Source of the DNA: CAYFUR01 sp964346275 | Lineage (GTDB): Bacteria > Sumerlaeota > Sumerlaeia > SLMS01 | DNA: 21,338 nucleotides | NCBI GenBank assembly: GCA_964346275.1 | Contig: CAYFUR010000061.1 | Coordinates: forward strand, 1 to 21,338 | Reading direction: 5' to 3' | Shown here: positions 7,141 through 14,989 of the stretch, piece after piece | Position numbering within the stretch: position 1 is the stretch's first letter | Layout of the letters: every line of letters begins with the position of its first letter | Made by a program: the position numbers and the translations under genes | The notes under the pieces: generated by a model | What the model was told of the DNA's origin: nothing | What the model saw: the letters and a program-made list of their open reading frames with translations, nothing else | Databases searched by the model: none

Positions 7141-8561
7141 AAATGGGTGATCGCTTCCTGCTGGCTGGTGCGGCCGCGTTCCATTTCCGAACGGCTGACC
7201 ATGGGCAGGATGATTTGCACGGTGTAGCAGCTGTTCAGTCCCAGGTCGAGCTTCAGCTTTCCGCCCGAGCGTTGAAGGAAGAGGTCGATTAACAGGAGCA
7301 ACAGTCCGCCGCCTTGCTGGAGCCGCGGGTGGGATTCAGCGTGGTCCTTCATGCGCTGGAGCAAGGAGCCGAGCGGCACGCCGAGGGGGATTTCCCCTTC
7401 GTCCTCGATTTCGATCATGAGCTGGCCCTTGTCCACGCGGCGCGCGCTGGTTTCCATGCGCACCCACGCCTGCTTGCCCCGGGCCTGCGCGAAATTGAAT
7501 TCCATGAGGCGTTCGAGAAGGCGGAGCAGCGTGTCCTGGTCGCCCCGGGCAAAGAAATTCCGCACATGCGGATCGGCGTGCAGCTTGACACGATGCCGGC
7601 TGGAAACAGCTCCCGCCGCTGTGTGGAGATCCTGCATGAATTTCTGCATGGAGAAGGAGGTGGTCTGGGGAACGACGTTGGGCTGCATGAGCGCCGAAAT
7701 ATTGGACAGGTTGCGCATGAGTCCCTGCAAATGGTCGACAGCGGTTTGCAATTGGGGAGCTTTGCCGCCGGGGGAGACGGAGCCGAGCTGGCTGAGTTCG
7801 TATTGGATTTCCTCGCAGGTGAGCACGTCTTCCACGGCGTCGCGCACTTCCTGGGAAACGTAGTGAAAGAAATGGGGGTTCAGGAGGTTGTCCATCATGG
7901 AACGGGCGGTGGCATTTGCGGAGGGCGCCGGGGCGCTTGTGGGTCCGCTGGCGACCGTCGGGGTTCCCGCGGTGCTTTCGCGCACCATCCCCGCCATGAC
8001 ATCGATTTCCTTCTCCAGGCGCTCGAAGGCCTGGCGATAGAGAAACCGTTCGAAAAGGGGAACGGCCTGGGTGCGAATCAGGGGAAGGAGTTCGGCAATC
8101 TCCTCGGAGGACAGATATTCCTCCAGCGGCGTGTCGTTGAGGATAAGCCCGAAGATGATCGAGGACTCTCCGGCATCGAAGCAGATTGCTTCGTAGAAGT
8201 TCAGCTCGCGCCGTGCATCCTCCTCGCCGGAGTCATTCATCTCGTAAATCACCGACATGGGCAGCTCTTCGGAAAGCATGCGAATGCTCCCCTCGGTGGG
8301 CGCGAGAAACAGATCAGCGGTTTTCTCCGTTACCTGCACGCGGTGGGGGATCTTTTCGGGAAAGGACTCGGCGGTGGAAGCGAGGAGAAAACTGGGCATG
8401 CGCTGTATGCGCGAGACGCCGAAGAGATGGACTTCCTGATCGGGCTTTTCCTCCTCGAGGTGCTCAATCAGGGCCTGGCTCCATTGGTATATGGTGTCCC
8501 AGTCCCGCCCGCTCAGGAGCGACTGGCGAAGAAAATCCGATATCCACTGCGTGTTTCCCAT
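7137..8561 (-). CDS. Degenerate histidine-kinase-like protein (probable pseudokinase)
   Basis: The 474-residue product has an N-terminal region of about 190 residues with no recognised fold, a Pro/Ala/Ser/Thr linker (198-220), a DHp-like helical hairpin (about 225-295) and a C-terminal HATPase-like domain (about 335-455). The usual catalytic residues look lost. The phospho-acceptor position in VSQEVRDAV is Gln237 instead of His. The N-box magnesium Asn is Phe355 (LMEFNF). The G1 box reads DEGEIP, missing its second Gly. The G2 box reads GGGLLL instead of GxGLGL. These alignments were made by eye. No response regulator is adjacent. It may act as a scaffold or sensor rather than a kinase. It follows the CBM9-like gene on the same strand after 102 bp, and its ribosome site is weak. 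Confidence 0.7.
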   Translation of the reverse strand: MGNTQWISDFLRQSLLSGRDWDTIYQWSQALIEHLEEEKPDQEVHLFGVSRIQRMPSFLLASTAESFPEKIPHRVQVTEKTADLFLAPTEGSIRMLSEELPMSVIYEMNDSGEEDARRELNFYEAICFDAGESSIIFGLILNDTPLEEYLSSEEIAELLPLIRTQAVPLFERFLYRQAFERLEKEIDVMAGMVRESTAGTPTVASGPTSAPAPSANATARSMMDNLLNPHFFHYVSQEVRDAVEDVLTCEEIQYELSQLGSVSPGGKAPQLQTAVDHLQGLMRNLSNISALMQPNVVPQTTSFSMQKFMQDLHTAAGAVSSRHRVKLHADPHVRNFFARGDQDTLLRLLERLMEFNFAQARGKQAWVRMETSARRVDKGQLMIEIEDEGEIPLGVPLGSLLQRMKDHAESHPRLQQGGGLLLLLIDLFLQRSGGKLKLDLGLNSCYTVQIILPMVSRSEMERGRTSQQEAITHF

Positions 8562-8663
8562 AGCTAATCAGCTGCCTGCGCTAAACCCTTGTTAATTCAA
8601 GACTTGCACCACTTTGCTCAAAACGCTGGTTTCGCGATTCGGGTCAAATCCTGGCCAAAACCC

Positions 8664-9416
8664 CTATTTAGCGGGCTCTTCCTCTCGAAGAAACACAAAT
8701 CTCCTCCAATCGGGGGGATTGTGAAAATTGACCCTGGTCAACCGCGCGGTGGAGGAGAGTTCCTTCTCCTCTTCAAAGTCTTTCGACCAGTCGTATCGGG
8801 CCAAGTGAAAGAGCCAGGTGGCGCGGTCCCTGGGATGCGCGGTCTCCGGCAGGTCGAGGGAGGCGAAGGGAATGGCGATTTCCATGGACCAGCCCTGGTC
8901 GCGGTCCGAGGAATCGTTCAGAGTGCCGCGCCTATCGATGCCGGTTCTTAATCCCTCGCAGTTCCACCGGAGGTGATCACGGGAATCGCCATCGTAATAG
9001 GCCCCGAGGGCGTTTACCTCGATGTTAAAGCGGCGTCCATCTGGCCCGTCCGGCAGAAAGAAGACTTCAAACACATCGTCGCGATAGACCTCGCTGTCGC
9101 GCTCGGTGCGCTCCGCGCGCAAATCCGCGTCCTCCGCCTCGAATGCGACGTAGAAATACTTCTCGTCCCAGCAGAGCCGCCCGATGGTTTTCGTGCGTGG
9201 CCTGGCGTGTGATACCGGCACATGAAAGGAAAGGGGCTGGGCCCGATGCCAGGCGTCTTCCGCCAGCTTTCCGTCCAGCGTGATCGTTTCCGAGGTATAG
9301 CGGCAGGACGGAATAGCGAGGTTCTCTCCCACGGATTCCTTCCCCGCAAAGCCGGACGAGAACCCAGCCAATAGTAGAAATCCTGTAACAACCCATCGAA
9401 GGAGTGGGCGCATCAT
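8664..9416 (-). CDS. Secreted CBM9-like carbohydrate-binding family protein
   Basis: The 250-residue product begins with a signal peptide: MMRPLLRW, then a hydrophobic core, with likely cleavage after Ala24 (SSGFA). The mature part shows the family 9 carbohydrate-binding-module-like (DOMON-type) pattern. This includes ITLDGKLAEDAWHRA (45-59), FYVAFEAEDADL, the YRDDVFEVFFLPDG segment and a C-terminal DWRRFVFLRE. Such proteins are exported and usually bind glycans or heme-like ligands; no catalytic residues are evident. A much longer open frame upstream is antisense noise inside the neighbouring gene. The ATG at 9416 (or the adjacent one at 9413) fits the signal peptide, with a GAGAGAG run before it. 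It starts 7 nt after the creatininase-family gene stops, so the two are probably one transcript. Confidence 0.82.
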   Translation of the reverse strand: MMRPLLRWVVTGFLLLAGFSSGFAGKESVGENLAIPSCRYTSETITLDGKLAEDAWHRAQPLSFHVPVSHARPRTKTIGRLCWDEKYFYVAFEAEDADLRAERTERDSEVYRDDVFEVFFLPDGPDGRRFNIEVNALGAYYDGDSRDHLRWNCEGLRTGIDRRGTLNDSSDRDQGWSMEIAIPFASLDLPETAHPRDRATWLFHLARYDWSKDFEEEKELSSTARLTRVNFHNPPDWRRFVFLREEEPAK

Positions 9417-9423
9417 CTCTCTC

Positions 9424-10194
9424 TCATTTGTGGGGAAAAGTGTCGTCGATTTCGGACCTGGCCAGCTCGACGAGGAACTGGCTGACCCGGCCGCAAACGA
9501 GATCGAGGTAAGCGCGGCCCTTCTCCGCCCTGGCCTGGCGCGGATCGCCAACGGCGCAATGATCGTTGAGCTTGCCGAAGTCGCGGCTGGTTTTGAGCCA
9601 GCCTTCCTCCAAGGCCTCGAATCGAAAGGGGCGCGTCTGGCCGTCGCCGGCGTATTCCAGCTCGACCAGGTGGGGATAGAGTTCAAGGGCGACGGAGGTT
9701 TCCATCTCGCCGGCGTGGTCTTCGGCGTGGTCGAAGATATCGTGATAACGGTCCGATCCGACAGTCCACCAGTTGCAGACGAAGACGTGCACATCCAGGT
9801 CGCTCTGGACCTGGCGGACGAAGGCCGTGAAGTTATTCCCGCCGTGGCTGTTGACGATGACGGTTTTGCGGATGCCGAAGTGGCGCAACGACACCAGCAG
9901 ATCGCGGATCATGGCGTTGAGGGTGTCCTGGGAGACATGGAGCGAGAGGGGAAAGGCGCTGAGGTTGCAATCAACGCCGTAGGGAATGGCGGGGAGGCAG
10001 ATCACCGATTCGCATTGGGGCCAGGCCAGCTCGCAGCAGCGGCGCGCGACGTAGTCGGCCTGGCGCATGTCCTGGCCCTCGGGCAGGTGGCGGTTGTGGG
10101 CCTCGATGGCGCAGGTGGGCAGCACGGCCACCTCGTAATTGCGCTCCTTGATGCGGCGCAGATTCGTTTCGGTGATATCCCATTCGCGGATCAT
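9424..10194 (-). CDS. Creatininase family amidohydrolase
   Basis: The 256-residue product matches the creatininase family of metal-dependent cyclic-amide hydrolases. It has the metal motif E31-A-H33-N-R-H-L-P followed by D42, then VNSHGGNN with His117, and HAGEMETS (160-167). The replacement of the usual EHG by EAHN, and of GTD by GQD, departs from the enzymes that act on creatinine, so another lactam or formamide is as likely. It is cytoplasmic with no signal peptide. The ATG at 10194 has AAAGGGAA about 7 nt upstream; an in-frame Met at 10257 lies in terminator sequence and is rejected. It is the first gene of a unit with the secreted CBM9-like protein, and lies just downstream of the ygeY-ygeW operon and its terminator. 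Confidence 0.88.
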   Translation of the reverse strand: MIREWDITETNLRRIKERNYEVAVLPTCAIEAHNRHLPEGQDMRQADYVARRCCELAWPQCESVICLPAIPYGVDCNLSAFPLSLHVSQDTLNAMIRDLLVSLRHFGIRKTVIVNSHGGNNFTAFVRQVQSDLDVHVFVCNWWTVGSDRYHDIFDHAEDHAGEMETSVALELYPHLVELEYAGDGQTRPFRFEALEEGWLKTSRDFGKLNDHCAVGDPRQARAEKGRAYLDLVCGRVSQFLVELARSEIDDTFPHK

Positions 10195-10230
10195 GGTTGT
10201 TCCCTTTTTCGGAAGTCTGGCGCGCGCGAT

Positions 10231-10273
10231 TAAAAAGAAGAAGAGGCCGGGCGGCAAGCGCCAATCCGGCCTC
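10231..10273 (-). terminator. Rho-independent terminator of the ygeY-ygeW operon
   Basis: On the minus strand an 8-bp perfect stem (GAGGCCGG at 10266-10273 pairing with CCGGCCTC at 10243-10250) encloses a 15-nt loop and is followed by a T-rich tail (TTCTTCTTTTT, 10232-10242). It begins 27 bp after the stop of ygeW and ends before the creatininase start. It therefore separates the two minus-strand units, although some read-through is possible. Confidence 0.75.
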
Positions 10274-10299
10274 GAGGGGTTGCGATTGGAAAAAGGTGC

Positions 10300-11331
10300 T
10301 TAGGAGAACGGGCGTTCGCGCATGACCGATGCCATGATGGCCTTGGCGGTGTGGAGGCGGTTTTCCGCTTCCTGGAACACGACGGATTGGGGGCCGTCGA
10401 TCACCGAGTCCGTGACTTCATTGCCACGGTCCGCGGGGAGGCAATGCATATACACGGCCTCTTTCGATGCCAGGCCCATGCGGCGCTCGTCGCAGATCCA
10501 ATCCTTGTATTGGTTGTTGAGTTCGAGACAGGCGCGCTCGTTTTCCGCGAGGGCCTTTTCGGATTTCAGCTCAAGCCGCTCGGACATGAGATCATAGGCG
10601 CCCCAGCTCTTGGGATAGACGATGTCGGCGCCTTCGAAGGCCGCGTCCATGTCGTCGGTCACCTGGAACCTGGTGCCGGCGGCTTCGGCGTTTTTCTTTG
10701 CGGCCTCCATGGTCTGGTCCATGAGGCGATATTCCGGCGGATGGGCGAGGGTGACATCCAGGCCGAAGCGGGTCATCAGCGTGATGAGGCCCTGGGGCAC
10801 GGAGAGGGGCTTGGCGTAGGAGGGGGCATAGGCCCAGGAAACGGCGATTTTCTTGCCGCGGAGGTTTTTGCCGAAGAGTTCGCGCATGGTCATCAGGTCC
10901 GCGAGGGTTTGCGTCGGGTGATCGATGTCGCATTGCATGTTGATCACGGGGACGTCTGTCGAACTGGCCACCTGGCGCATATACGAATTGCCCGCGCCGG
11001 GTATCAGGTCATGGCGGATGGCGATGCCGTGGCCCATGCTGCCGAGGATGATGCCCGTGTCGCGGCCCGTCTCGCCGTGGGAAATCTGGGTGGCCGAGGA
11101 GTCGAGGAAATGGGCGTGGGCGCCGAGCTGGGTCGCGCCGGCTTCGAAGGCGTTTCGCGTGCGCGTGGATTTGTCGAAGAACAGAAGATAGACGGTCTGG
11201 TGGGGGAGCAGGATGGTTTGCTCGCCGCGGTGGAATTTCGCCTTCAGGTCGTCCGCCGCGTCCAGCAGGTGTTCCAGCTCTTCAACTTTCCAGTCCTGCG
11301 TTTCGATATAGTCCTTGCCATTCAGGTTCAT
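10300..11331 (-). CDS. ygeW: Knotted carbamoyltransferase, YgeW family
   Basis: The 343-residue product is an aspartate/ornithine carbamoyltransferase homologue. The carbamoyl-phosphate loop is FFDKSTRTRNAFEAG with S55-T-R-T-R59. HPTQ is at 138-141, and the second-domain motif HCLPADR is at 296-302. The family-specific INMQCDIDHPTQTLADLMT and the overall layout match YgeW, an uncharacterised carbamoyltransferase whose natural acceptor is thought to be a ureido acid. Running in reverse it would release carbamoyl phosphate for ATP synthesis. E. coli YgeW is about 396 residues, so this version is shorter. AAGGAG lies 9 nt before the ATG. It is second in the ygeY-ygeW operon (48-bp gap) and followed by a terminator. 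A carbamate kinase, the usual partner, is not in the window. Confidence 0.92.
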   Translation of the reverse strand: MNLNGKDYIETQDWKVEELEHLLDAADDLKAKFHRGEQTILLPHQTVYLLFFDKSTRTRNAFEAGATQLGAHAHFLDSSATQISHGETGRDTGIILGSMGHGIAIRHDLIPGAGNSYMRQVASSTDVPVINMQCDIDHPTQTLADLMTMRELFGKNLRGKKIAVSWAYAPSYAKPLSVPQGLITLMTRFGLDVTLAHPPEYRLMDQTMEAAKKNAEAAGTRFQVTDDMDAAFEGADIVYPKSWGAYDLMSERLELKSEKALAENERACLELNNQYKDWICDERRMGLASKEAVYMHCLPADRGNEVTDSVIDGPQSVVFQEAENRLHTAKAIMASVMRERPFS

Positions 11332-11379
11332 CAGGTGTGGCTCCTTTGTGATCTGCGAAAGTTCATTGCACGGTCAGGT

Positions 11380-12594
11380 TTACTTCGGATTCTCGGCGCA
11401 ATAGACACCGGGGTAAGCGGCATAGAATGCGGCGCACTTGACGAGGTGGTCGATGGGGACGCGGTCGTTCACCGTGTGGGCGACGGCTTCTTCCGCCGGG
11501 CCAAAGCCCACGCACGGGATGCCATACATTCCTGCGATGGAGACGCCGTTGGTGCTGAAGACCCAGCGGCTGGGCTTCATCTTCTTTCCGAAGAGATTCT
11601 TATAGGTGGCCACCGCGGCCTGCACCTGCGGGTCGTCTTCCGGAAAAACCCAGGAGGGATAGAACTTCTCCGTTTCATAGACCAGGCCGGTGTAGGCGGG
11701 CTCGCGGTAGGTGGGGACTTCCACGGTGGCTTTCACGCCCGCGCGCTTGATGGCCTCGCGGACCTCCTTGATGGCGGACTGCTTGGTTTCGCCGGCGGTC
11801 AGCCGCCGGTCGAGGTGGATATACGCGGCGCCGGGCACGGCGCAAAGGCTCGGCGTGTCGCACTCCACATAGGAAACCGTGATGGTTGCCTTGCCGAGGA
11901 ACGCATCGTCCTTCAGGTTTTCGTTCAGCTTTTCGATCTCGTTGATGACCTTGGCAGCCTTATAGATAGCGTTGTCGCCCTTGTGGGGCATGGAGCCGTG
12001 GCAGGATTTGCCTTTAAAGCGGACGCCCATTTCCATGCGGCCGCGATGGCCGCGGAGGATCTGGCAGTTCGTGGAATCGGTGACCACCACGCATTCCGGC
12101 GTGATGCCTTTCTCTTTGTGGATGTACTGCCAGTTGATCCCGTCGCAGTCTTCCTCCATGACGGTGCAGGTGATCATGACGGTATATTCGTCGGTGTTCA
12201 GGCCGAGGTCCTTGATGATTTTTCCCGCATAGACCATGGAGGGAATCGCGCCGCGTTGGTCGCCGGCGCCGCGGCCCCACACCATCCCTTTTTCGATCTT
12301 TCCTTCATAGGGATCGTGCTTCCATTCGTTGGGATCGCCGACGGCGACGGTGTCGGTATGGGCGTCGATGGCGATGAGGCGCGGGCCCTTGCCGATGGTG
12401 GCGATGAGGTTGCCCATCTCGTCGATCCAGACTTTGTCCCACACTTTGAGCTTTTGAATTTCTTTTTTGATGCGCTGGATGACTTTTTTTTCGGTCCCGC
12501 TTTCTCCAGGAATGCGGACGAGGTCGCGCAGGAATTCCACCATGTCTTTTTCGTATTTGGAGGCTTCCTGGGTGATTTTTTTGAAATCCATCAT
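11380..12594 (-). CDS. ygeY: M20 family metallohydrolase, YgeY family
   Basis: The 404-residue product is an M20 dinuclear-zinc deacylase/peptidase. Metal ligands and catalytic residues visible are His79 and Asp81 in IDAHTDTV, Asp112 in GRGAGDQRG, the Glu147-Glu148 pair in VMEEDCDG, Asp173 in VVTDSTNCQ, and a C-terminal His in EEAVAHTVND. The RGHRGRMEM segment (181-189) and this overall pattern are those of YgeY, a hydrolase found with YgeW and SsnA and originally named for its link to selenium metabolism. It probably cleaves an amide or ureide bond of a purine-derived intermediate. Two adjacent ATG codons occur (12594, 12591); AAGGA about 8 nt upstream favours 12594. A frame extending to 12651 lacks support. 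It is the first gene of the operon with ygeW. Confidence 0.92.
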   Translation of the reverse strand: MMDFKKITQEASKYEKDMVEFLRDLVRIPGESGTEKKVIQRIKKEIQKLKVWDKVWIDEMGNLIATIGKGPRLIAIDAHTDTVAVGDPNEWKHDPYEGKIEKGMVWGRGAGDQRGAIPSMVYAGKIIKDLGLNTDEYTVMITCTVMEEDCDGINWQYIHKEKGITPECVVVTDSTNCQILRGHRGRMEMGVRFKGKSCHGSMPHKGDNAIYKAAKVINEIEKLNENLKDDAFLGKATITVSYVECDTPSLCAVPGAAYIHLDRRLTAGETKQSAIKEVREAIKRAGVKATVEVPTYREPAYTGLVYETEKFYPSWVFPEDDPQVQAAVATYKNLFGKKMKPSRWVFSTNGVSIAGMYGIPCVGFGPAEEAVAHTVNDRVPIDHLVKCAAFYAAYPGVYCAENPK

Positions 12595-12879
12595 TCTTAT
12601 GATCCTTTCCTTTCCACCCTTTTGGGGGAGGGGAATCGAATAAGAGAGCAAGCCCGCGCCACGTCGTCAAGCCTCCGTTGAGCGAAAAAGTGAGACTGCT
12701 CCTTCCCGGCTGATAGCCTGGCAGGGCATTGGGAGCGGGGAGGGGACGCTCCAGGGAGTCCGAGCGGTTGTTCCACGAAGGATTGACACCCCTGGCCTCC
12801 CCGCGCTCCAAATGATGCGCGATCCGCACCGGGACAATGCCGTTTTGCGGGTCAGATGCAGGGACATCGGGGACACATC
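12595..12879. promoter_or_regulatory. Divergent promoter region between ygeY and the second symporter
   Basis: This 285-bp gene-free stretch is the longest in the window and must hold the promoters of the ygeY-ygeW operon (minus) and the symporter (plus). On the plus strand TTGACA at 12783-12788 resembles a -35 box, but the best -10 after it (CCAAAT, 12808-12813) is poor. An imperfect inverted repeat (GGAGCGGGGAGG near 12732-12743 against CCTCCCCGCGCTCC near 12796-12809) flanks it. I see no RNA gene or confident operator here. Confidence 0.4.
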
Positions 12880-14400
12880 ATGACTCTGGCGCTGTTTCTT
12901 CTGTTTATCGCCGCGATGATCGGCGTGGGTATCTGGGGGATGAGGCGAACGTCCTCCATCAATGATTTCGTGCTTGGCGGGCGGAATATCGGCCCCTGGA
13001 TCATTGCTCTTTCTTTCGGGACATCTTATTTTTCCGCCGTGGTTTTTATTGGTTTCGCGGGTAAGCTGGGCTGGGGCTTCGGGCTGGAGGCGCTCTGGAT
13101 CCCGGTGGGCAACTCGCTGATCGGGGCCCTGGCGGCGTGGCTTGTTCTCGGGCGGCGCACGCGGCGCATGTCGCACAATCTGAATGCCATGACGATGCCC
13201 GAGTTCTTCGAGGCCCGCTATGGCGCCCGGATGATGAAATTCGTCGCCGCGATCATTATTTTTGTCTTTCTAATTCCTTACTCCGCTTCGGTTTTCAAGG
13301 GCCTGGGCCATCTGTTCGAGGTGAATTTCGGCATCCCCTACGAGGCGGCGCTGCTGATCATGACGGCGCTGACCGGCGTCTATCTCGTGATGGGTGGCTA
13401 TATCGCCGCCAGCCGCACGGATTTCATCCAGGGGATCATCATGATAGCCGGGTCGCTGGCGCTTGTGGCGACCTTTGTCTATCAGTCCGGCCTGGGCCCG
13501 TCGGGTATCATCGAAGCGGCGTCGACACGCTATGCCGAGCACGCCGGAACGCCGGGGGTGGTTCCGCCGGGGTGGTTCCGCTATACGCTTCTCGCATCCC
13601 TTGTGTTTATGACGTCCTTCGGCACCTGGGGGCTGCCCCAGATGATCCAGAAGTTCTATGCGATCAAGAGCGAGCACATGATCCGCAAGGGCGCCGTCGT
13701 GACGACCGCCTTTGCCGTGATCGTGGTGACCTGTGCTTACTTCATCGGCGCGCTGTCGCACACCTTCACCGACGATCCGGGTGGCCAGTTCGATCGGCTG
13801 ATTCCCGAAATGATGACGACTTATCTGCCCGAGCCGCTGATGGCGCTGATGCTTCTGCTGATTTTGTCGGCTTCCATGTCGACGCTGGCGTCGCTGGTGC
13901 TCGTCTCGTCCTCGGCTGTCGTGGTCGATGTGTTGAAGGTCCACGCGAGCGAAAAGATCTCGGGCCGGTTGCAGGTCAACATCATGCGCTCGCTGACGGT
14001 GGTTTTTCTTCTGCTCTCTTTCCTGATCGCTGTCTATGCGGAGAAGCATTTCCAGTTCATTGTCAGTCTGATGGCGATGTCCTGGGGCACGGTGGCGGGG
14101 GCGTTCATGGCGCCCTATCTTTACGGGCTTTACTGGAAAGGGACGACGAAGGCCGGCGCCATGGCGGGCATGTTGTCGGGTTTGATCATCGCGCTTTCGC
14201 TGATGATTCCGCTGGGCCAGGAGTGGCTTCCCATCGCCGCCACGATTGCCATGATTGTGCCCTTCGGGGTGGTGCCGGTGGTCAGTTGGATGACCGCGCC
14301 GGTGCCGGAGGGCATCCTCGAGCGGGCGTTCCGTCCGCTGGATGAAAAATCAGGGGAAAATTCCATTCCTGGCGCGATACCTGATCTCGAAACGGCGTAA
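12880..14400 (+). CDS. Sodium/solute symporter (SSS family), second copy
   Basis: The 506-residue product is a polytopic inner-membrane sodium:solute symporter. It begins with a hydrophobic helix (MTLALFLLFIAAMIGVGIWG), followed by NDFVLGGRNIGPWIIALSFG. It has the sodium-site helix SASMSTLASLVLVSSSAVVV with Ser334-Thr335, and a hydrophilic C-terminal tail. It is clearly a different branch from the PutP-like carrier at 5638, with different core-helix sequences. An in-frame ATG at 12856 would add eight hydrophilic residues. The ATG at 12880 is preceded by GGGGA at about 6 nt and puts the first helix at the N-terminus, so it is preferred. Its divergence from ygeY-ygeW suggests that it imports the substrate of that pathway, possibly a purine, allantoin-like ureide or amino acid; this is inference. 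Confidence 0.92.
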   Translation: MTLALFLLFIAAMIGVGIWGMRRTSSINDFVLGGRNIGPWIIALSFGTSYFSAVVFIGFAGKLGWGFGLEALWIPVGNSLIGALAAWLVLGRRTRRMSHNLNAMTMPEFFEARYGARMMKFVAAIIIFVFLIPYSASVFKGLGHLFEVNFGIPYEAALLIMTALTGVYLVMGGYIAASRTDFIQGIIMIAGSLALVATFVYQSGLGPSGIIEAASTRYAEHAGTPGVVPPGWFRYTLLASLVFMTSFGTWGLPQMIQKFYAIKSEHMIRKGAVVTTAFAVIVVTCAYFIGALSHTFTDDPGGQFDRLIPEMMTTYLPEPLMALMLLLILSASMSTLASLVLVSSSAVVVDVLKVHASEKISGRLQVNIMRSLTVVFLLLSFLIAVYAEKHFQFIVSLMAMSWGTVAGAFMAPYLYGLYWKGTTKAGAMAGMLSGLIIALSLMIPLGQEWLPIAATIAMIVPFGVVPVVSWMTAPVPEGILERAFRPLDEKSGENSIPGAIPDLETA

Positions 14401-14574
14401 ATGCCGGGCGGGGACAGGCTCGCTGACTGAAAAATAAATACTTAGCGCCGGATCCTTGAAAAGGCTTCTATGCAGCGCTGAAAACGGGTTGTTTCTCAAC
14501 TTGACAGTGTGCGCGCCGATTCCACCCCATTGCTGTTGAGACTGCGATCATGCGCATAAACGGGTGAGACACGG

Positions 14575-14988
14575 ATGAAAAGAATCCTCGACAGACTTAT
14601 GGTTTCCGACCTCAGCGAGGCGAACGACCCATTCTTCCTCGAGCAGCACGAGGTGCAATCGATCCTCTATTTTGGGGATGGGGGCATGTTTTCCGATGAT
14701 TACAAGCTCTACAATCGCCCCGCCTTGCCCGACGGGTCGCTCTCGCCCGAGATGCTCAAGGATGGCATTGTGTTCCTGCGCGAAAGCCTGCATGCCGGGC
14801 GGCGTGTTCTGGCCGTGGGGCGGTCCGGGGTGACGATTGTCGCGGCTTACCTGACGGAAATGGGGATGAGCCACCAGCAGGCCATGGAAATGATCCACCA
14901 GGACGAGCTGCCCGAGCCGGATTACGACCGGCTGAGCGAGCACGCCACGGAGCTGCAGCGCCGGTCTTCAACCACGCTCGGGCACTGA
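14575..14988 (+). CDS. Dual-specificity-phosphatase-like protein lacking the catalytic Cys (pseudophosphatase)
   Basis: The 137-residue product resembles small dual-specificity phosphatases in order and spacing. It opens with ILDRLMVSDLSEA, continues with a strand VQSILYFGDG, and then has FLRESLHAGRRVLAVGRSGVTIVAAYLTEMGMSHQQAMEMI, which aligns with the signature loop and the helices after it. At the signature HCxxxxxR the sequence reads A80-V81-G-R-S-G-V-T87: His, Cys and Arg are all replaced while the backbone glycines and following helix remain. It is therefore probably catalytically dead and could bind a phospho-ligand or partner. The frame is intact, so it does not look like decay. A GGGTGAG ribosome site lies about 7 nt upstream. 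Its stop is 1 bp from the stop of the convergent PLP enzyme gene. Confidence 0.72.
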   Translation: MKRILDRLMVSDLSEANDPFFLEQHEVQSILYFGDGGMFSDDYKLYNRPALPDGSLSPEMLKDGIVFLRESLHAGRRVLAVGRSGVTIVAAYLTEMGMSHQQAMEMIHQDELPEPDYDRLSEHATELQRRSSTTLGH

Positions 14989-14989
14989 C

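Noticed and set aside
7314..8567. 417-residue plus-strand open frame antisense to the kinase-like gene
   Set aside because: It has no motif and no ribosome site, whereas the minus-strand frame shows recognisable DHp and HATPase architecture.
10351..12681. 776-residue plus-strand open frame antisense to ygeW and ygeY
   Set aside because: It spans two well-supported opposite-strand genes, has no family motifs and a biased Gly/His/Asp/Ala composition typical of the antisense of GC-rich coding DNA, and lacks a credible ribosome site.
14501..14530. TTGACA at 14501 as a promoter for the pseudophosphatase gene
   Set aside because: The -35 match is perfect, but I see no acceptable -10 box at 16 to 18 nt spacing, so it is not listed as a feature.
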